From contig VXAY01003155.1 in assembly GCA_013399855.1 (NCBI GenBank), forward strand, positions 1,184,557-1,248,556: a DNA stretch of 64,000 nucleotides, in the 5' to 3' direction. Below the pieces are notes generated by a model. That model searched no databases. It was given only the letters and a program-made list of their open reading frames with translations, and was not told where the DNA came from. Below, one piece after another: positions 13,593 through 28,170 of the stretch. Source of the stretch: Oxyruncus cristatus. Its lineage: Eukaryota; Chordata; Aves; Passeriformes; Cotingidae. Position 1 is the stretch's first letter. Every line of letters starts with the position of its first letter. Both the position numbers and the translations under genes were made by a program.

Positions 13593-16500
13593 GTATTTTG
13601 TAGAACTTAAGTTTAAACTGTAATGCTTGGGATTTTACAGAGCTGGATAACTGTTTATAGTTTCTGGGATTAATTTATTAAACTTTCTTGTTCTTATAGT
13701 CATGTTTCATTCTGCTACAGTGTGTCGAGTATTTTTTTTTTCACATACCTTAACTTTCTTTTAGACCTTACAGATTTTCAGTAATCTGAGTGGTGTTGTG
13801 ATACAATAGTCCTTTTGGCCACCGTCAGGGTTATCTTTATCCTTTGGAGACCAGTCCTGTGTTCTCTGAAACTCTGCCAGTCATTATTTATTACCCACTT
13901 GTCATTGTGACTTATTCATTGCTTACATCACCATTCTCAAAAGTATTGCTTTACATGGTCATGGTGAACAGTGCTGTGAAGGGAAGATCAATAAATGCTT
14001 TCAAAGGAAGATTTACCCTGAGATTTAGATATTCTTTTTAATACTAAATCTGTGCTGTTAGTTATGAGATGGTTTTAGTATTTTGACATCAAGTTTCTCA
14101 AAATGGAAAGATGCTGTTGCATTAACTAACTTTTGTGGAGCAGCATGACTTGGGTTTAAGTTAAGTTGTATAACATACAACTTTCCAATTTTCAATACTT
14201 CGTGGTTTTTCCTGAATGCTTATCTTGTGAGCTAAAAATATGCAGTTTCATTCCTTAAGGAAAAGTAATAAAACATTCATATAATAAACACTTAGAAATA
14301 TTTCTTTGAATTTAGTGATACTGTTTTGTGTAACTGCACGAAGAGAGGAGAGGGTTTCTTTGAAATCATCAGCTGGAAAAAAACAGAAAAAAATCTACTT
14401 TTCCTCATGTGTATTTAAATTGTTTTGAGAGCTTGATAACCCATGCTGTTTTTCCAGAGCATCCAATTTCATGTATGGTGACTCTTGACACTTTCTTGAA
14501 AGGTAGTTGGTCTATAAAGCTATGTAAATATATAATATTAAATTTATTCTATTGGTTGCAAATTCGGGCAGCTGAAAATCTGAAAGTGGCAAATGCATAA
14601 TTTCATGCTCTCCTTTGTATTATCTTCTATTTCAAATAAGCTGGAAAATCAGATTTTAATCATACTATGGTAAAAATTATGTGATCAAACCCACTGGAGT
14701 GAAACTAAACAAAAAGGTTGTATGGGTGTGTGATGTTTCATAACTTTTTACTTCATGATTCTGCAAGGTTAATTTTTTTCATTATTTTCGAAATGAAGAT
14801 AGAAAGTTCTGTAACAAATGCACATGCACATGCACACTTTGGACCAGACAGATGAAGAAGCTGGAAGCCTAGAGTCTCTTTCACAGTAGAAACTTTTGCA
14901 ACATAAAATAAGGGAGTGCCACATCTAATTGGCAACCTGCTATTTCATAGGTAGAGAACAGGTTTCATGGGCTAAATTTTTGTATTCATGAGATGATTGG
15001 GGGTTTCAGTGGGAAGTTTTGTTCAGCTGATTCGTTTCTTTTTTTACCTCATAGTTGCTACTCTATCAGTTGGTAGATATCCTCAGTGCTGTTTTATTAT
15101 CAGTTGCTCCCAATACAGTTATATCCATGTCGTTCCAGCCTTGGAATATTCATGTTCTCAGTAATTATTTTGCTAGGCTGTCAGGATTTTGGCTGCCAGA
15201 ATATTCCTGAGAAATACAAACTAAAGAGAGGGTTTGTCACATTATTTAATGTGGGTGTAGTGCAGTGTAGAATAGGAACTACGCTTCCCTTTGCCACTGC
15301 TGCAATAGGAATGCAAAGTAATATAATTAAGTGTTTTGAAGGATGTGCTCTCCAGTCTTAAAGCATTAGGAAGTGCTGTAGGTAGTGTCAGGTACTGTAT
15401 GTTAGCAGACTGTTAGGGTAGCCTGGTCTAGTATTTATCTTTTCTGTATTAGTAGTTAACCTCCTTCAGACTTAAGCATGAGTCAAAGTTGCAGAAACAT
15501 AAGAGGTGTTCCAGGGATTATGCTTTCTGTATTTGATCAAAGCAATGTATCATGTTAAAAAAAAGTAAAATCCTTAATTATCTTAGGAAATTCAAAAGCA
15601 GGAGGTTCTTGCTTCCAGACTTGTTTTCAGTCAGTGGTCTGGCATGCTGATTTGTAGCAAGTGTTCCTCAACTTGTAGTTCCCGGGAAGCTTCTTTTCCC
15701 TCACTTCTGAAGTCTGTCAAAAATCTTTTCACTTCCTTAGTTGTGCAGTTTTATCTGTATGAGGCAATGGTCATCTCTAATGCCGAAGTTCTTATTTCAG
15801 TAAAGGGTAGAACTCATCCTTCTCTTTGGTCAGTTGTGTTTCAGTGCCTGGCATGGTACGTTTAAAACATGTGAAGTGCGTTCAACCTAATTTGTTAATT
15901 GTATCCTGTTAAGAACTGTGGACTAAGGCCACATTTGCAAGTCTCATGTTATTTAGTACTTCAACTGAAAATGGGGTTAGAATCCTTGACCTCTTCCTCC
16001 CAAGCATACAATCATGGTGCAACAGTGTGATAATATGCAGTGTGAACATGAGGCACTGGTTTAAAATATTGAGACCATGAAAACTTCTCATTTTAAAAAC
16101 TGACATCTGTCAGTAAAACAACTATTCAGGCTGAAAGCTTAATATAAATATTTTGCTTCTGCTAAATGAAACAAAAATATTTGTGGGAAAGCCACATTTG
16201 CTTTGAAATGGGTACAAAAGCTCAATAATGGACAACCCATTGTGCAAATGTCTGCTCTGGGAACTGGAAGGGGGCTGAAATCTTAGAGAATGTGATTGGC
16301 CCTGAACTTCTATCACGTATAAACATTTCTTATGTCCTTGTCTCTGCGTGACTGTTTTTGTTTTTTTTTTTCTTGAAACAGCCTTTTTATGTCAGTTTGT
16401 GTGTGGGACTAGACTAGGAGAATGTTACTTGGCTGGTAGATTCTTTGGTGAATAAAAATACTTCTGCTCTTATTAAAAAGCTTTTTTTCCTTTTCCTGGA

Positions 16501-19017
16501 ACTTGTTAATGCAGTCCACAGTCACTCTGGTTGTGATAAGTACTATTTGCAATTTTAGACTCCCCAGTCCTCTGAAACTTCAATTTCTGCATTAAAAAAC
16601 TCCAACCCACAGTGAATAGTTGTACCACCTTAATTAGAGAAGGTGCATATGATAAGATTTGCTTAGAGTACTTGTACGAGAATAGATCGTCTCAAATATC
16701 AATTTTCTATGTGAAACCTTAATGAAGTTTTCAAGTTTTGGCCGAACATTTTTGTAGAAAGTGTCATATTAGTGCCTTATTGTGAAGCTGGTTTGCAGTC
16801 AACTGACTGAAATGCAGCATCTCCATTCTGTAGGAAAAAGATTTTTTGGTGAGAGGTTTTTGGTGAGAATCTGGAGGAAAACTGGATACTGAAATTTCCT
16901 GTAAGACAAACAAAAGCAGAAAATTGGAAATTTTTTCTGTCTTCCTGGGCTTGAAAGGATGGTTCTTCTGAGAAAATGACTTTAGGTGTTTTGTGCCATT
17001 TTTTCAGGATCCTGCCTGCAGGCTGGACACGGCAGAACTCTGTTGTCAGGTTGGGGCCTGACACTACAGTTCACCTAGGAACAGAAGGAGCAGTGCCAGT
17101 GGTTCTCAGAGAGGTGACTGGGATGTTGATGCCTGGCCAAGCTTGTCACTGTCTTTAAAGTAGAATTTAGGATGCTCTTGTACCAGGTTACATGGGGAGC
17201 CTTTAATTTCCTGGTCAGTTTGTAGAACAGTTGGCTTTTTTTAAGTAAAACCAGATACTGAAGACAGAAGAGAAAGGTAAGTTCTTTGCAAATGCCAGAG
17301 TAACAGGTATGCTGAGGTACCCTCTTAAAAAAAAAAAACAAAACCAAACCCACTCATTTTTAGAGCCTTGTGATTTCAAAGTCTCAGCATAAGTTACAAA
17401 GTATTTCTTCTCTGACATTGTTCCAGGCATGTACACTTCAGGAAGGCAAGTCGTTAGAAGCTGGAGCATTTGCTTTGAAATTTGTTTCCTCATGCATTGG
17501 GCATAATTGCCGTATCTGCTATCTTAGAAAAATTTTCTTAAGCGCCCATTTAATCTTTTAATAGGACACTTGCAAAAAATCTTTTAGGCAGAATAGTTAG
17601 AAGTATCTATGGATAAGAATCCTCTTTCAAGGGAAAATGGATTTTTATTATTACTGTTTTACTTGCCAAGCTTCGATTTGGAGGTGATTGCCCATGATGC
17701 TGAATACAAAAGCAGCTCAAATTTCTCTTTCTGAAGCCTTTGCAAGGCATCTCGTTAAGTGGGTTCCTCTGGTCAGGGGGCTGGGGTGGTGGTAGCATTT
17801 CTCCTCCAAACTCTTATCGCCAGTTACCAATCTTACTTAGTTGTTCTTTGTCATTGAAAATAATGGAAGTTCTTGGTTAGGAAATGGTGAATAAGTTTGC
17901 CTATGTTTGAACGTATCTGCTTTCGGATTTGCTTGAGAGGATTAATATAATTTAGCCTTGCATTTCTAGAATTAAGTACTACAAAATATCAAGACACTTT
18001 TTAAAATCACCTCTCCTTTCCCATGAAACTTTTAAAAGATTCCAGTGATATGGAATTAACTGAACAGTGAGTGAAGGCAGACAATAAGAAAATGTAGCTG
18101 TAAACATTATGAAAGGATAGTGATAAAATGACTAATACACTTGGATAAATTAACTGCTATACCGTTGATCCTGTGGTTTATGGCAGCAGTCTCCAGGAAG
18201 GGATGCAGGGAAGAGTGGTTGTGTTGCTTACATTCTGCTTTTTATTCATACCTAACAAAGAACAGTAAATATTAGCTCTAATGGTGAAGTCATCTGTACT
18301 GTAATGACAAATAATTAACATTGCACTGGTTTCACAGTGACTTTTCAAGTATTGACATACCACTGGTTTTTCAGTTAGATTAATGTTTCCTGTTAGTGCA
18401 TACAGTCCTACATTAGAGAGACAGACTTAGTAGTCATTCCAGTTGATGGTGCCTTCCAAAATTTATCCCATAATTCGCATGCAGCATGGATAGCAGTGAT
18501 TACTTAGCACATTCAAAGAAGTCTGATTTTTTTAATGTTATGGTAATACTGTTATTTTCAATAAAGCATCCAATACCCAAGTAGTTTGGACACTATTCCT
18601 GCTGTTTTATTGTATTGTAATATAAACATAAATGCAGTGTTAAAAGCTATACCAATGGTGTCAGACTCCTTAAGGACTTGAGAAAACTGTCATAACTTCT
18701 AAAATAACTGATAATCGTTTGTGGGTCAAAAAGAGCAACATGCTGTATTGCTTAGCTTTCTGCTTTCTTTTTCTCAAGGTTTGTCTGAGATTTAATTTTA
18801 TGTGAAGTACACAAAACACTGTCAGTGAAACATTATCACTTTGTAAAAGCTGTTTAGAATATGGTCTGGTGCAAAATGTGCAGAAAATTTAAAAAGAATA
18901 CTCACAACTTTTTGCATAGAGCTGAGTTGTATATATTATTTGAAATTGTGACCCAAACTAGTATATGGGATGTGACTGCATCTCTATATTTGCATCATAA
19001 GCCTAGAGCTAAAAAAT

Positions 19018-19136
19018 TAGCTTTTAAAATTTAAAATTATATACATAAATATATATGTATAGAACTAAATATGTATAAATAAAATTCCATATATGTGGTT
19101 TCCTCTGGGTACATATATATGTGTGTATATATATGG
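19018..19136. repeat. AT-rich low-complexity / TATATG repeat patch
   Basis: Alternating TATA, TACATA and TATATGTG motifs over about 120 bp. Simple repeat in intron, with no gene content. Confidence 0.75.
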
Positions 19137-21650
19137 AGCTCTTTACAGATCTAAGGGGTTTATTTTTTCCTATCCATTTCACAATATTGCCGTTTAAATG
19201 GGTATTTTGATTTTTCTTCTGGGACTAGGTGGAAAGCCTTTCCATTACACTACTAAAAAGAATAATCCACTTTAACACAATATTTCTCCCTAAAGGGATG
19301 GTCTTTTCTAGTCATGTGATATTTTTCACAGAGTAATATTAACATTCATGATGTAGTGATTTTTATCTTGATTCAAGATATGTTTTGTTCTTGTACTAAA
19401 AAGATTAACAGTATCTTTTGTATCCTGCTGCTAAAAAATACCTCAAAATCACAGAAATCTGAAAACCTCAAGTTACAAAGGCTATCTGCATGTTCTTTTT
19501 TAATAATGAAGTATTAGTAAAATTCAGAGTACAAAATTTAGAGGGGATAAAAATGTGTGGCACATTTGTAGAATTTAAATGAAAAAAAAAAAGTTACATT
19601 CCAAGGAATGGAAATTGGAAATAAAATAATGCTTTAAATTTGAATTTGTAAACACCCTCCCTTGTATACAAATGTATCTTTCAAAAAGATGCGCTTAAGA
19701 AAAGGTGTCTTTGTGTTCATGGCAGGGTTTTCCACAACTGCAGAACTAGTTGTAATGATAGGATGGAATTGGGTGGTATTTTTGAATTAAACATTAGAAT
19801 TTTGCTTCAACAAATGGTCCATTCATTTTACATATGTGTAAGACTTGCCGGAGACTTAAATTTTCATGCTAAGTTGCATGGAATGCAAGTTACACTGGCA
19901 TCACAGAAGTATTTAAACATTTTTCTGTAATCTGATACTATGCTGTGTGATATTTGTCTCCTATGGTAGACAATTACAATATAACTTAATATTTATCTTG
20001 CATGAATTAAATTGACTTTTTTGATAAATTTAAGCAAAAACATGGACCTGCTTTGAGGCATTAGTACTCAATATCCTTTAGTACTGATTGAACTCCACCA
20101 TTGACAATTTTGATTACCTTAAAAATTTTTAAAAACAAGGTTGGCTTTTTTGTTTTCCACCTGTAAATCCTGATGAGTTTTTACACACTTTTCAGTACTA
20201 CTGCTGCTGCTTATCCACAGAGGCATGATCTGGCAGCCAGTATGTTGCGTTCTGGATTCTTGCATCTTGGCCTTCTTGCCATATTCTATCCCTGTTCCAA
20301 GGCTCCAGCAGAAAAATCAATCTGGATTGAATTGTACAGTTATACAGTTCATTTGAACTTCTTGAATTACATTTGTAGTAAAATGATTGCATTCTTCATC
20401 TGACTGAGCTCTATCTTTTATGCAGCCGAAATTGGTGATTCTCTGCTATTTTTAGGATTTTTCAGACTGTTTGGTCTCTTGTTTTAAGAGAAAAATTTGT
20501 TGCTGTCAACTGACTACTTTGGTCTAGAACATCCAGGCAGGGCTGTATTCCCAGGATATTTCTTAGTTACAATGATACACAAGTGATTTAGAAATTAAAA
20601 GGCAATGTTCTGGAAAGAAAGTGAGGATCTGTCAGTGGGAAATAGCCCCACATCTTGTAATTAAAATGACTGCCTCATTTTATGGATCACATAAACTGTA
20701 TTGTAGGAGGAGACAAAGTTTGGAATAAGTGAACTGCTGCCATATTTCAGAAACATTACCCACTGTGAAATATTGCATGTTCTATGTATTAGAAAGCAAA
20801 AAGGTAAAATTAATGCAAACTTAATTCTGTACCATTCTTCAATACAGTGAAACCAGTGACAATAACTTAGAATCAGACTCTTGCAGGCGTTAACAGTTCA
20901 AATAAATCATTGACAAAACAACTTTTTAGAAAATGTTGACAACCGAATGGAAAGTGTGGTCGCTGCTCAACCAGGCTGCCAGGTCTGTTAACAGCCTTAG
21001 TTTGCGTGGTTCTTAATATAGGACATCCTGGGAGACTGTTGTTTTGTGGGATTTTTTTTTTTTTTTTCTTTTGTCTGTGAAAGTGCTAAAGGAAGAAGTC
21101 ATGTTGTAAACTGGGTACTAAATTTATTTGTGTATCTAATATTATATTCTTTTTTCATTGACACTGATTTGTGCATGTCTCATGTGCATTTTACCAACCT
21201 CAGATAAGTACTTGAAGCGGTACTGAGTGCTGAGTATATCTGACAAATGTTTTTTATTCATGCTTTAAAATTTCTTATAACTTTTTTTAAAGTATGTGTC
21301 TGTTGAATTTGAATACCTTGAGATGGTTGTAAGGGAAGCCTGTCAGAGTTGGGGATTTTTTCATTGATTTTGAGAATATTATGCTGAGATTAATACAATT
21401 AGGAGTGAACACAGCTTGGATATTCTGTCTGTGCCATAGTTGTGCTGTGTCTGTTGTGTGGTACAATACTAAATGAAAATAAGGTTGTTCTCACTCATTT
21501 AGAAAGTGAGGAATTCTCCCCTTTAAATAAATCGTAAACACTTTGGAAGGGTATCAGAAGATGAGGGAGCAAATAAAAATATTGAACATGGGCCAGTGAA
21601 TATTGAACTCAGGAGATTTAGTCTTATCACAGCTGTTGGTAGATACTGCA

Positions 21651-22214
21651 TGATCTCTTTATTGGGTCTGGCTGAGATGGAGGGCACAGCAACCCTCACA
21701 GTGCTGTGCTTTGCATTGGTACCTAGAAAGGTGTTGATAACACACCAGTGTTTTGGCTGCTGCTGAGCACAGCATCAGCACTGTAACATTCCTCTCCCAG
21801 TCAAGGGGAAGATCCTGGGAGAAGCCACAAGCAGGCCAGCTGACCCAAACCAACCAGAGGGATAATCCATACCCCGTGAAGTCAATTTAGATATAAAAGC
21901 TGAGGAAAGGAGCAGGAAAGGGGGGGGCATTCGTTGTGTCCAGTGTTCGCCTGCTGAGCAACCGCGATGTGTCTTGAAGCCCTGTTTCCTGGAATGTGAC
22001 CGGACACCACTCACTAATGGGGAATAGAGTATAAACCTTTTTATTTTCCTCTTTGCTTGTGTGCATGAAAACTTTAACTTTTGCTTTAGTAAATTGCCTT
22101 ATCTCAACCTGCAAGTCATTTTCCATCTTATTCTTCTCCCTTATCTGGGTGGGAAGGGGAGTGATAGAGCAGCTTGATGGGTACCTGGCGTCCAGCCAAG
22201 GTCAACCCACTACA
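21651..22214 (+). mobile_element. ERVL-like long terminal repeat (endogenous retrovirus)
   Basis: A GC-richer block of about 560 bp with the organisation of an avian class III LTR: an early GGTCTGGCTGAGATGG block, GTGCTGTGCTTTGCATTGGT near 21700, GTTGATAACACACCAGTGTT near 21733, a TATA box (ATATAAAAG) at 21891, a G-rich run near 21920, TTTGCTTTAGTAAATTGCC near 22080 and a terminal segment ending CCAAGGTCAACCCACTACA at 22214. It opens on TG (21651, approximate) and closes on CA, as LTRs do. Orientation is sense to DPH6. No flanking 5-bp target duplication was found, which fits either a 5' LTR of a truncated provirus or a decayed solo LTR. The family assignment is from memory of avian ERVL LTRs. 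Confidence 0.75.
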
Positions 22215-22230
22215 ATCCCTGAAGAACTAA

Positions 22231-22937
22231 ATGTCTGCATGGGATATGCAGAGACATGACATAATGGACTGCATTAAAGTTGACTCATATAGTTCTGTAG
22301 ATACCTAGCCCCAGTGTCAGCGTGAAATCATTGCAAAAGCAAACAAAGGTATTTTAAGGATAGGAATAAAACAGACTGTGAGCCCTGATGAAAACCTCCT
22401 TAAGCTATTTGTCTTCATTATTGGTAGAATAAGTCTTTTCCAAAGAATGAATGGTGTTACTTTGCAGAACTTGCAGAAAGTATCTGACCATTATTGTTCT
22501 GGGCAAGCCACAGTTATGCTGTCTTTGGCTTTAATGGAGGGTACCAGTAAAAGGTACTAAGAGTGAGGAGAGAGGCAATCTAACACAGCATTAATTTCAA
22601 GAATATATTTCCAGCTTGTCACAAGACATAACAGCAGAGGCACTTTTTCTGTAACCCCAATATCAAGTCAAGCCTAAGCAAACTATATGTTGAAGAATTG
22701 AATAACGGTTTAGGGAGAAGCTACCTGATAAAATTCTTCATAGAGTAAGAATCTGTTTGCATCAGATTAACCACTTGGACCACTCTGAGAAAACTAAATT
22801 TCTCAGTTCATCTCATGAAGTGGCAACATGTGCTGTTGCTGAAGAATTCCACACCTCAAGCAATGAACAAACATCAGTTCACTGCTGAAGACACAGATTT
22901 TTTTCTTACATTCAGAATGCTACATTATGTCCAATAA
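22231..22937 (+). pseudogene. Possible degenerate retroviral internal coding remnant next to the LTR
   Basis: Beginning 17 bases after the LTR end there is an ATG (22231) followed by 110 codons open to a TAA at 22558-22560, apart from one TAG at 22306. A second frame, 22689-22937, is open for 83 codons apart from a TAA at 22746. Such open stretches are longer than expected in this AT-rich intron and point the same way as the LTR, so I infer a broken internal (perhaps gag) segment of the same element. I recognise no diagnostic retroviral motif and no primer-binding site, so this could also be coincidence. It is clearly inactive: in-frame stops and a frame change are present. Confidence 0.35.
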
Positions 22938-25900
22938 AAGACCTATAAAAATTGGCTGATATTAAAAAGGTAGAATACTTTCCTGATATGGATGCTTACA
23001 TCAGAGTACTTACTAGTCTGCCAGATATTACGATAGATGACAATTTTATTCTTCTTTCATTAAAATAAAGTGAAAACCCTTAATGCAGTCCAATTTAGTG
23101 GGTGTTTTGAAGTTGGACCAGTCTGGGAGCTTCTGAGACTTCAGAAATTAAAGCAATTCACAGTCTCATTGTACATACTTGTAGCGGCAAGGACTGATGC
23201 CAGAGAATTGTGTCATAAGTTGTTCTCAAAGACCTGAAATCCAGTCAGCTTATACTCTGTAAATTCTTGTTTATTGCAGTGTACTCTTTGAGTAGAATAT
23301 ATAAAATTGGAATTTGGAGGCATTGTGGACTTACTGTACTGGGTGTAACAATTTTGCAACACATCTAATGTACTTTTACTAAGGGGTAATATTTGCATTA
23401 TTTGTTCGGGATATATTTTTAGTTCTTTGCCTGTATTAATTGCTTGTTATTATTAAGCTTTAAATATCTAATGTAGAAATGTTTTTATTGTAAGTGCAAG
23501 AATGTTGTCCTTAAGCTATTGTTCTGCCAAATTACAAAGGCAGACATACACAACTTTAATAGATTTATGACTTTATGTGGTTGTAGCTGAAGTGTCTGAA
23601 ATGCAGTCATTCAGCATATATATATTTGGAGATGAAATTATATAGAAAAATACTTGTTTCTATTGTGATAAGAAAATACTGGGAAGAACCCTTGATTCTT
23701 TCTTCTAAGCAATTTAATGAAGAGTAAGATTTGATACTTCATGTAAACTTTCTAAAGCATGTAAGAGAGCATATTTTGATATTGTTTTGGAATGTTTCTC
23801 TTAAGACTTGGAATCACTGCTATAATTTTAGTAATGCTAAGTGATCTTGTCTTTTTTTCAAACACAGTGATGGAAAAATAATCCAAACAAAGACACTTTA
23901 TTAGAGAATTAAACCTGAAAATCGTGGTGTGGCATTTTGGGCTTCACTGCAATCTGGGAAAAATGTTGCTGAAAGTTGCAATATTTTCACCAATAAGAGT
24001 AACTAAAGTCATAGATAAGGAGCATAAAATAACAGTGTTTTCACTAAGTATGTGCAGAATTCTCTGTATTTTGCTCAAGGAGTTTGAATCCTCAATGAAT
24101 TCTTGTTATGAGAAGTGCAGTGCAGACACCAGAGTTTTGAATTAGTAATTATTGTGCTAAAAGGTCTGTGCCAATGCTTAAATTTGAAGAGGATTGCTGT
24201 TTCAAAAATTAGCAGAAAATGCATACCATTGTAAAAAGTGGTGGGTTTGTTTTTTTAAGGAATATTTTATCAGGAGTACTTTAAGTTTGTAAAGGCCATG
24301 GAAGAATTTGACAATCATGAGTATGCCTTCTTTTAATTCAGTTTTTTCCAGTGCTGTTTTCTCATCATTTGAACACAACGATTTCTAGGATCAGTGATAT
24401 TTAGGCAAAAAAATTAAGGGACTGAGCCATATTAACCTAATTTGATGAAAGAAAATTCTAGTGTTGCATTGTTGAGATTCCTAACAGTTTTAAAGAATTT
24501 CCAAACCTTGTTGACTTTTGGAGAAGTGACAAAAATTTTGTTGAAGATTAAAGGAGGGTTCAGGAGCTTTCTGTTCCAAGTACAAATAGAAAGAGGCCTT
24601 TCTTTTAGACTTGTGTTTCCAATAGACTGTTTTCCCCCAGCATAATCTTTTAGAAGTTCTGTGTTCTGCTTTTATGTAAGGAGGAGTGATGACAAGATCA
24701 GAAGAGCTGATTATTGGCAGTACAGATAATATTTCTGGGAAAGTTTATCTAAAATATGTTGTCATTAGGAAAAATTGAAGTTTGCAGTATTTATTAGAGA
24801 TCTTTTATGAGGTTTTGTATATGGTACTTCAGAGTCCATGCCAAGATTATCTACTCAGGTGTAATAGCAACATAATGACTTAATAGTTTGAAAATTTGTA
24901 TATGAAATTCTGAAGGAATTGTTACAGTGATACGATTTACAGACAAATGTGCACATGCAGCAGAACAAGTGACATTGGTTCATACAGAAAAGGTTGAATA
25001 CTTGCATGCTCACAGAATATGGTGGTGTCCTAGTGACAGCAATGGGTCAGCGTAATGTAAATCTTTCCTTTAGCTCTCTGGTGTGCATGTGGGTGAAGAA
25101 TAATGTTATTAAAGCTGGTGAGGTTGTACTATTAGTATCACAGTAGGCCACATCTGCCTTACTCCATTGCATTATGCAAATAGAATTAAAGGTTTAGGTT
25201 TCTCCAGTGTCTTTAAGAAGCAAGAAAGATGAAATTGTCAAATAACTCTTTGGAGGAAAGTATCTTTAGCTTTGTATATAATGTTTTGTGATTATTAGAT
25301 GTATTAACATATACTCCTAGAATGTTTTCAGGTGAAAATTGTCCAACTTTCCTGCCAGCTAACTTTTGTTTGTCCATAGTGACCTACAGTTTCCCATGAG
25401 AGTAATACCAAATGAAGTATAGTAAATCTTACTTCCTTGAGCATGCCTTTCCTCTTTTACATTCATTATTGGATAATTCCATATTTCAGTAAGTCATGCT
25501 AATATGATAACATTTGATATAATGTACTTGTTTTATATTAAAAGTAGAGAGTTTGGCAGTTTGAGAAAAATACACTTTTAACTAAAAAACTGTGAAGACA
25601 GTTCATTTAAAATTTTTGAATTTATTAATCAATTAATACTTAATACTTGACGTGTACTTTAGCATTATAGTTTTTGTGACAATTCAGGAATGACTGCAAA
25701 TATTTTGAATGTTCACATTATAAATCAGTTTAAAATTATGTTCATGTTATAAGGGGACATAGCATAGAAGTAGATGTGAATAAGCTGTTTGTTAAGAATC
25801 CTTGGACTTACTGATGAAATTTCTGTTTTTTCATCAAGGGACTGTGAGGTTAAAACTTTGTTTTTCATGTCCATCATATTACATATTTTTTATTCGTGTA

Positions 25901-28146
25901 CTTAAGATTACTGAATGTGATCGATATTTCAGGCAATTAGTAATGAACACTTTTGAGAATGTTTGCATGACTTGTTCAAATATTGCATTGAATAATTTTA
26001 TGTATCGGTCAACCTTAAGTGAAAATTTGTTTCCCCTTATAGAATGTGATATTTTACTCCAGTACAGTGTGCTCCAGATGCTATTTGTTTCAGGATTTAA
26101 ACTAGAGAGCTAAGTTTGACAGTTAAATTTTGGCAGAGAGTATGATTTATAAATACTTTCAGTAGCCCTTTCTTACAAATACTGGAAGTTTCCAAGTCTG
26201 AACGTTCAGTGTTATGAACAGATTTCCTCTAAGAGGTAAAGGTCTTGTACAGTTCTTTGGAATGTAAGCCATAAAAGAATATTAGCAAATTTTTGTATTC
26301 TTAAAAGTACTTCTCCTTTAAAAGTAACTGGAGTTCACTGGCAGTATGAGAGTGCGTGTACATCTGTGTGTATACTGATGCACAATTACATAGATTTCAT
26401 AAGTATTAAGTGCAGATTTGAAAGATGTTCTCAGCCGTAGTCCATGGGAGAAGGAGTTATCTAAGTGTATGTAGACATATCTACTTACCATACTTGTTAG
26501 TGACAGTAAAATTGACCTCTTTAGTCTGAAATTCTTACATGATTTACAATGTGTTAAAATAAGCAGACAACTACCTTAATGTCGCATTGTGACATCTAAG
26601 AGTTAATTGTAGAATTTTATTTTTTTTTTAACATTTCTTTACTCTCAGAGAGCTGTATTCTTTACAAGAAAACATAAGGGTGGAATAGAACATTTGTTTC
26701 TAATGGACAAAATAGCTCATTTTAATTTAAGAAATTTTTCTTCTGTGGTTCTGAGTCTTGTCCTGTTGCATGTGATAAAAGGACTACAAAATGAAAACTC
26801 GATATCATGTCATGCCTACAGTTTTCCTTGCTCAAAAAGGACTGTTTGCTTCGAGAATTACTAGCAAAAATCAACTTACTTATGTACCTCAGTATTTGCT
26901 AGCATGTGTTCTGAAATACTTTATTAAATAACATTGCTTTTACAATACTCAAATAGAAATAAATGAGACTAGACAGTTAATTCTTGTATGACATTTTCCT
27001 GGAGAAGCTTCCCTGAGTGGAAATCTGTTAATGAGTTGAATGATTCAAACTGTGGTGTATACCTCAGGTAACCAGAGCAAACTGTAGACTGTTCAGAGTT
27101 TATGTTGTAGATGCTGTACTGGATCTGTGTTTTGTTGGTCTTCATTGTAGAGGGGTAGATTGCCATTAGCGTCTCGGAGTGGGTCCATTCGAAGGCTGTG
27201 TGGTTGAAAGCTAATGCAGAGCACAGAAAAAAAGACCTTGTGTTTACATTCAAGAACGTAGTTTATCAAGGCCAACTTTTGGCTCTTGTGGTTTGTTAAA
27301 GATGCTATTTAAAACCAAGAAATCCAAGAGTGAAATTTTGGCTCTCTGAGGTCAGAATATGATGCAAGTGAACTGAGTTGCACTATCTATATCATGAATC
27401 TTAACAAGAAAATACAAACTGTCATTCCTTTGACCTTTTTCTTGATTCACTAAGTGGTTTCTCTTCAGCAAGACATAGATCTGACACATAATAATATAGG
27501 CCGGTACCTGCCTTCATAATACAAGTACTTTTTTAAACTTTTTTTCATTCTGAAGAACTCACACGTGATTGTATATGCTGGTTTTTAAATCTGATCACAG
27601 TGTTTGACTACTAATTCTAGATAAATATAATTGCTCTTGATTGCAAAATAGTTACGCTTACAATCACCAACACTTACAGTATCCAGTCTAGCATGGGAGC
27701 AGAAACATGTATGGTTACTTAACTGTTTTGTGGTTGTTCACTTGCATCTTGTCCTTAGGAGGTAATGTCTTTTACTCAATCTGGAGTTGACTGTTCATGT
27801 TAAATGTGATTATTAAATTAAGTAATCAGTCTTTGTTGAGGTAATTTTGTAAATAAGATTTTCTGAAAGAAGTGTCTGCAGTTAAGTTCGCTCTGCAATT
27901 ACTTGAATATTTAAGAGTTGGAAGTCCCAAAGGTGAAGCAGACATTTATTTGAAACCAAATCTCTTCTAAAATTCAATTTAAAAAAAAAAAATTTAAAAA
28001 ATCTTTTTTGTTCAGCTGCAGACTTTTGGTTCAGTGTCAAAGACTGTAGCTTCTGTGGGCGGAATGTAGGCATCAGTTAACAGCTACTCAGCTAACGGGT
28101 ATAAAGAAAACGAAAACTCAGTTCTGTAGAAAACTCCTTAGGTAGC

Positions 28147-28170
28147 CTTCACAATACCACTATTGTGAAG
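28147..28170. repeat. Perfect inverted repeat, 10-bp arms and 4-nt loop
   Basis: CTTCACAATA, loop CCAC, then TATTGTGAAG. It would fold as a compact hairpin in the pre-mRNA. No T-run follows and no known RNA family is recognised; function unknown. Confidence 0.85.

Noticed and set aside
21641..22240. CTGCATG on both sides of the LTR as a target-site duplication
   Set aside because: The right copy (22235-22241) lies about 20 bases beyond the CA that ends the LTR, and ERVL elements make 5-bp duplications. The positions do not fit canonical TG...CA ends.
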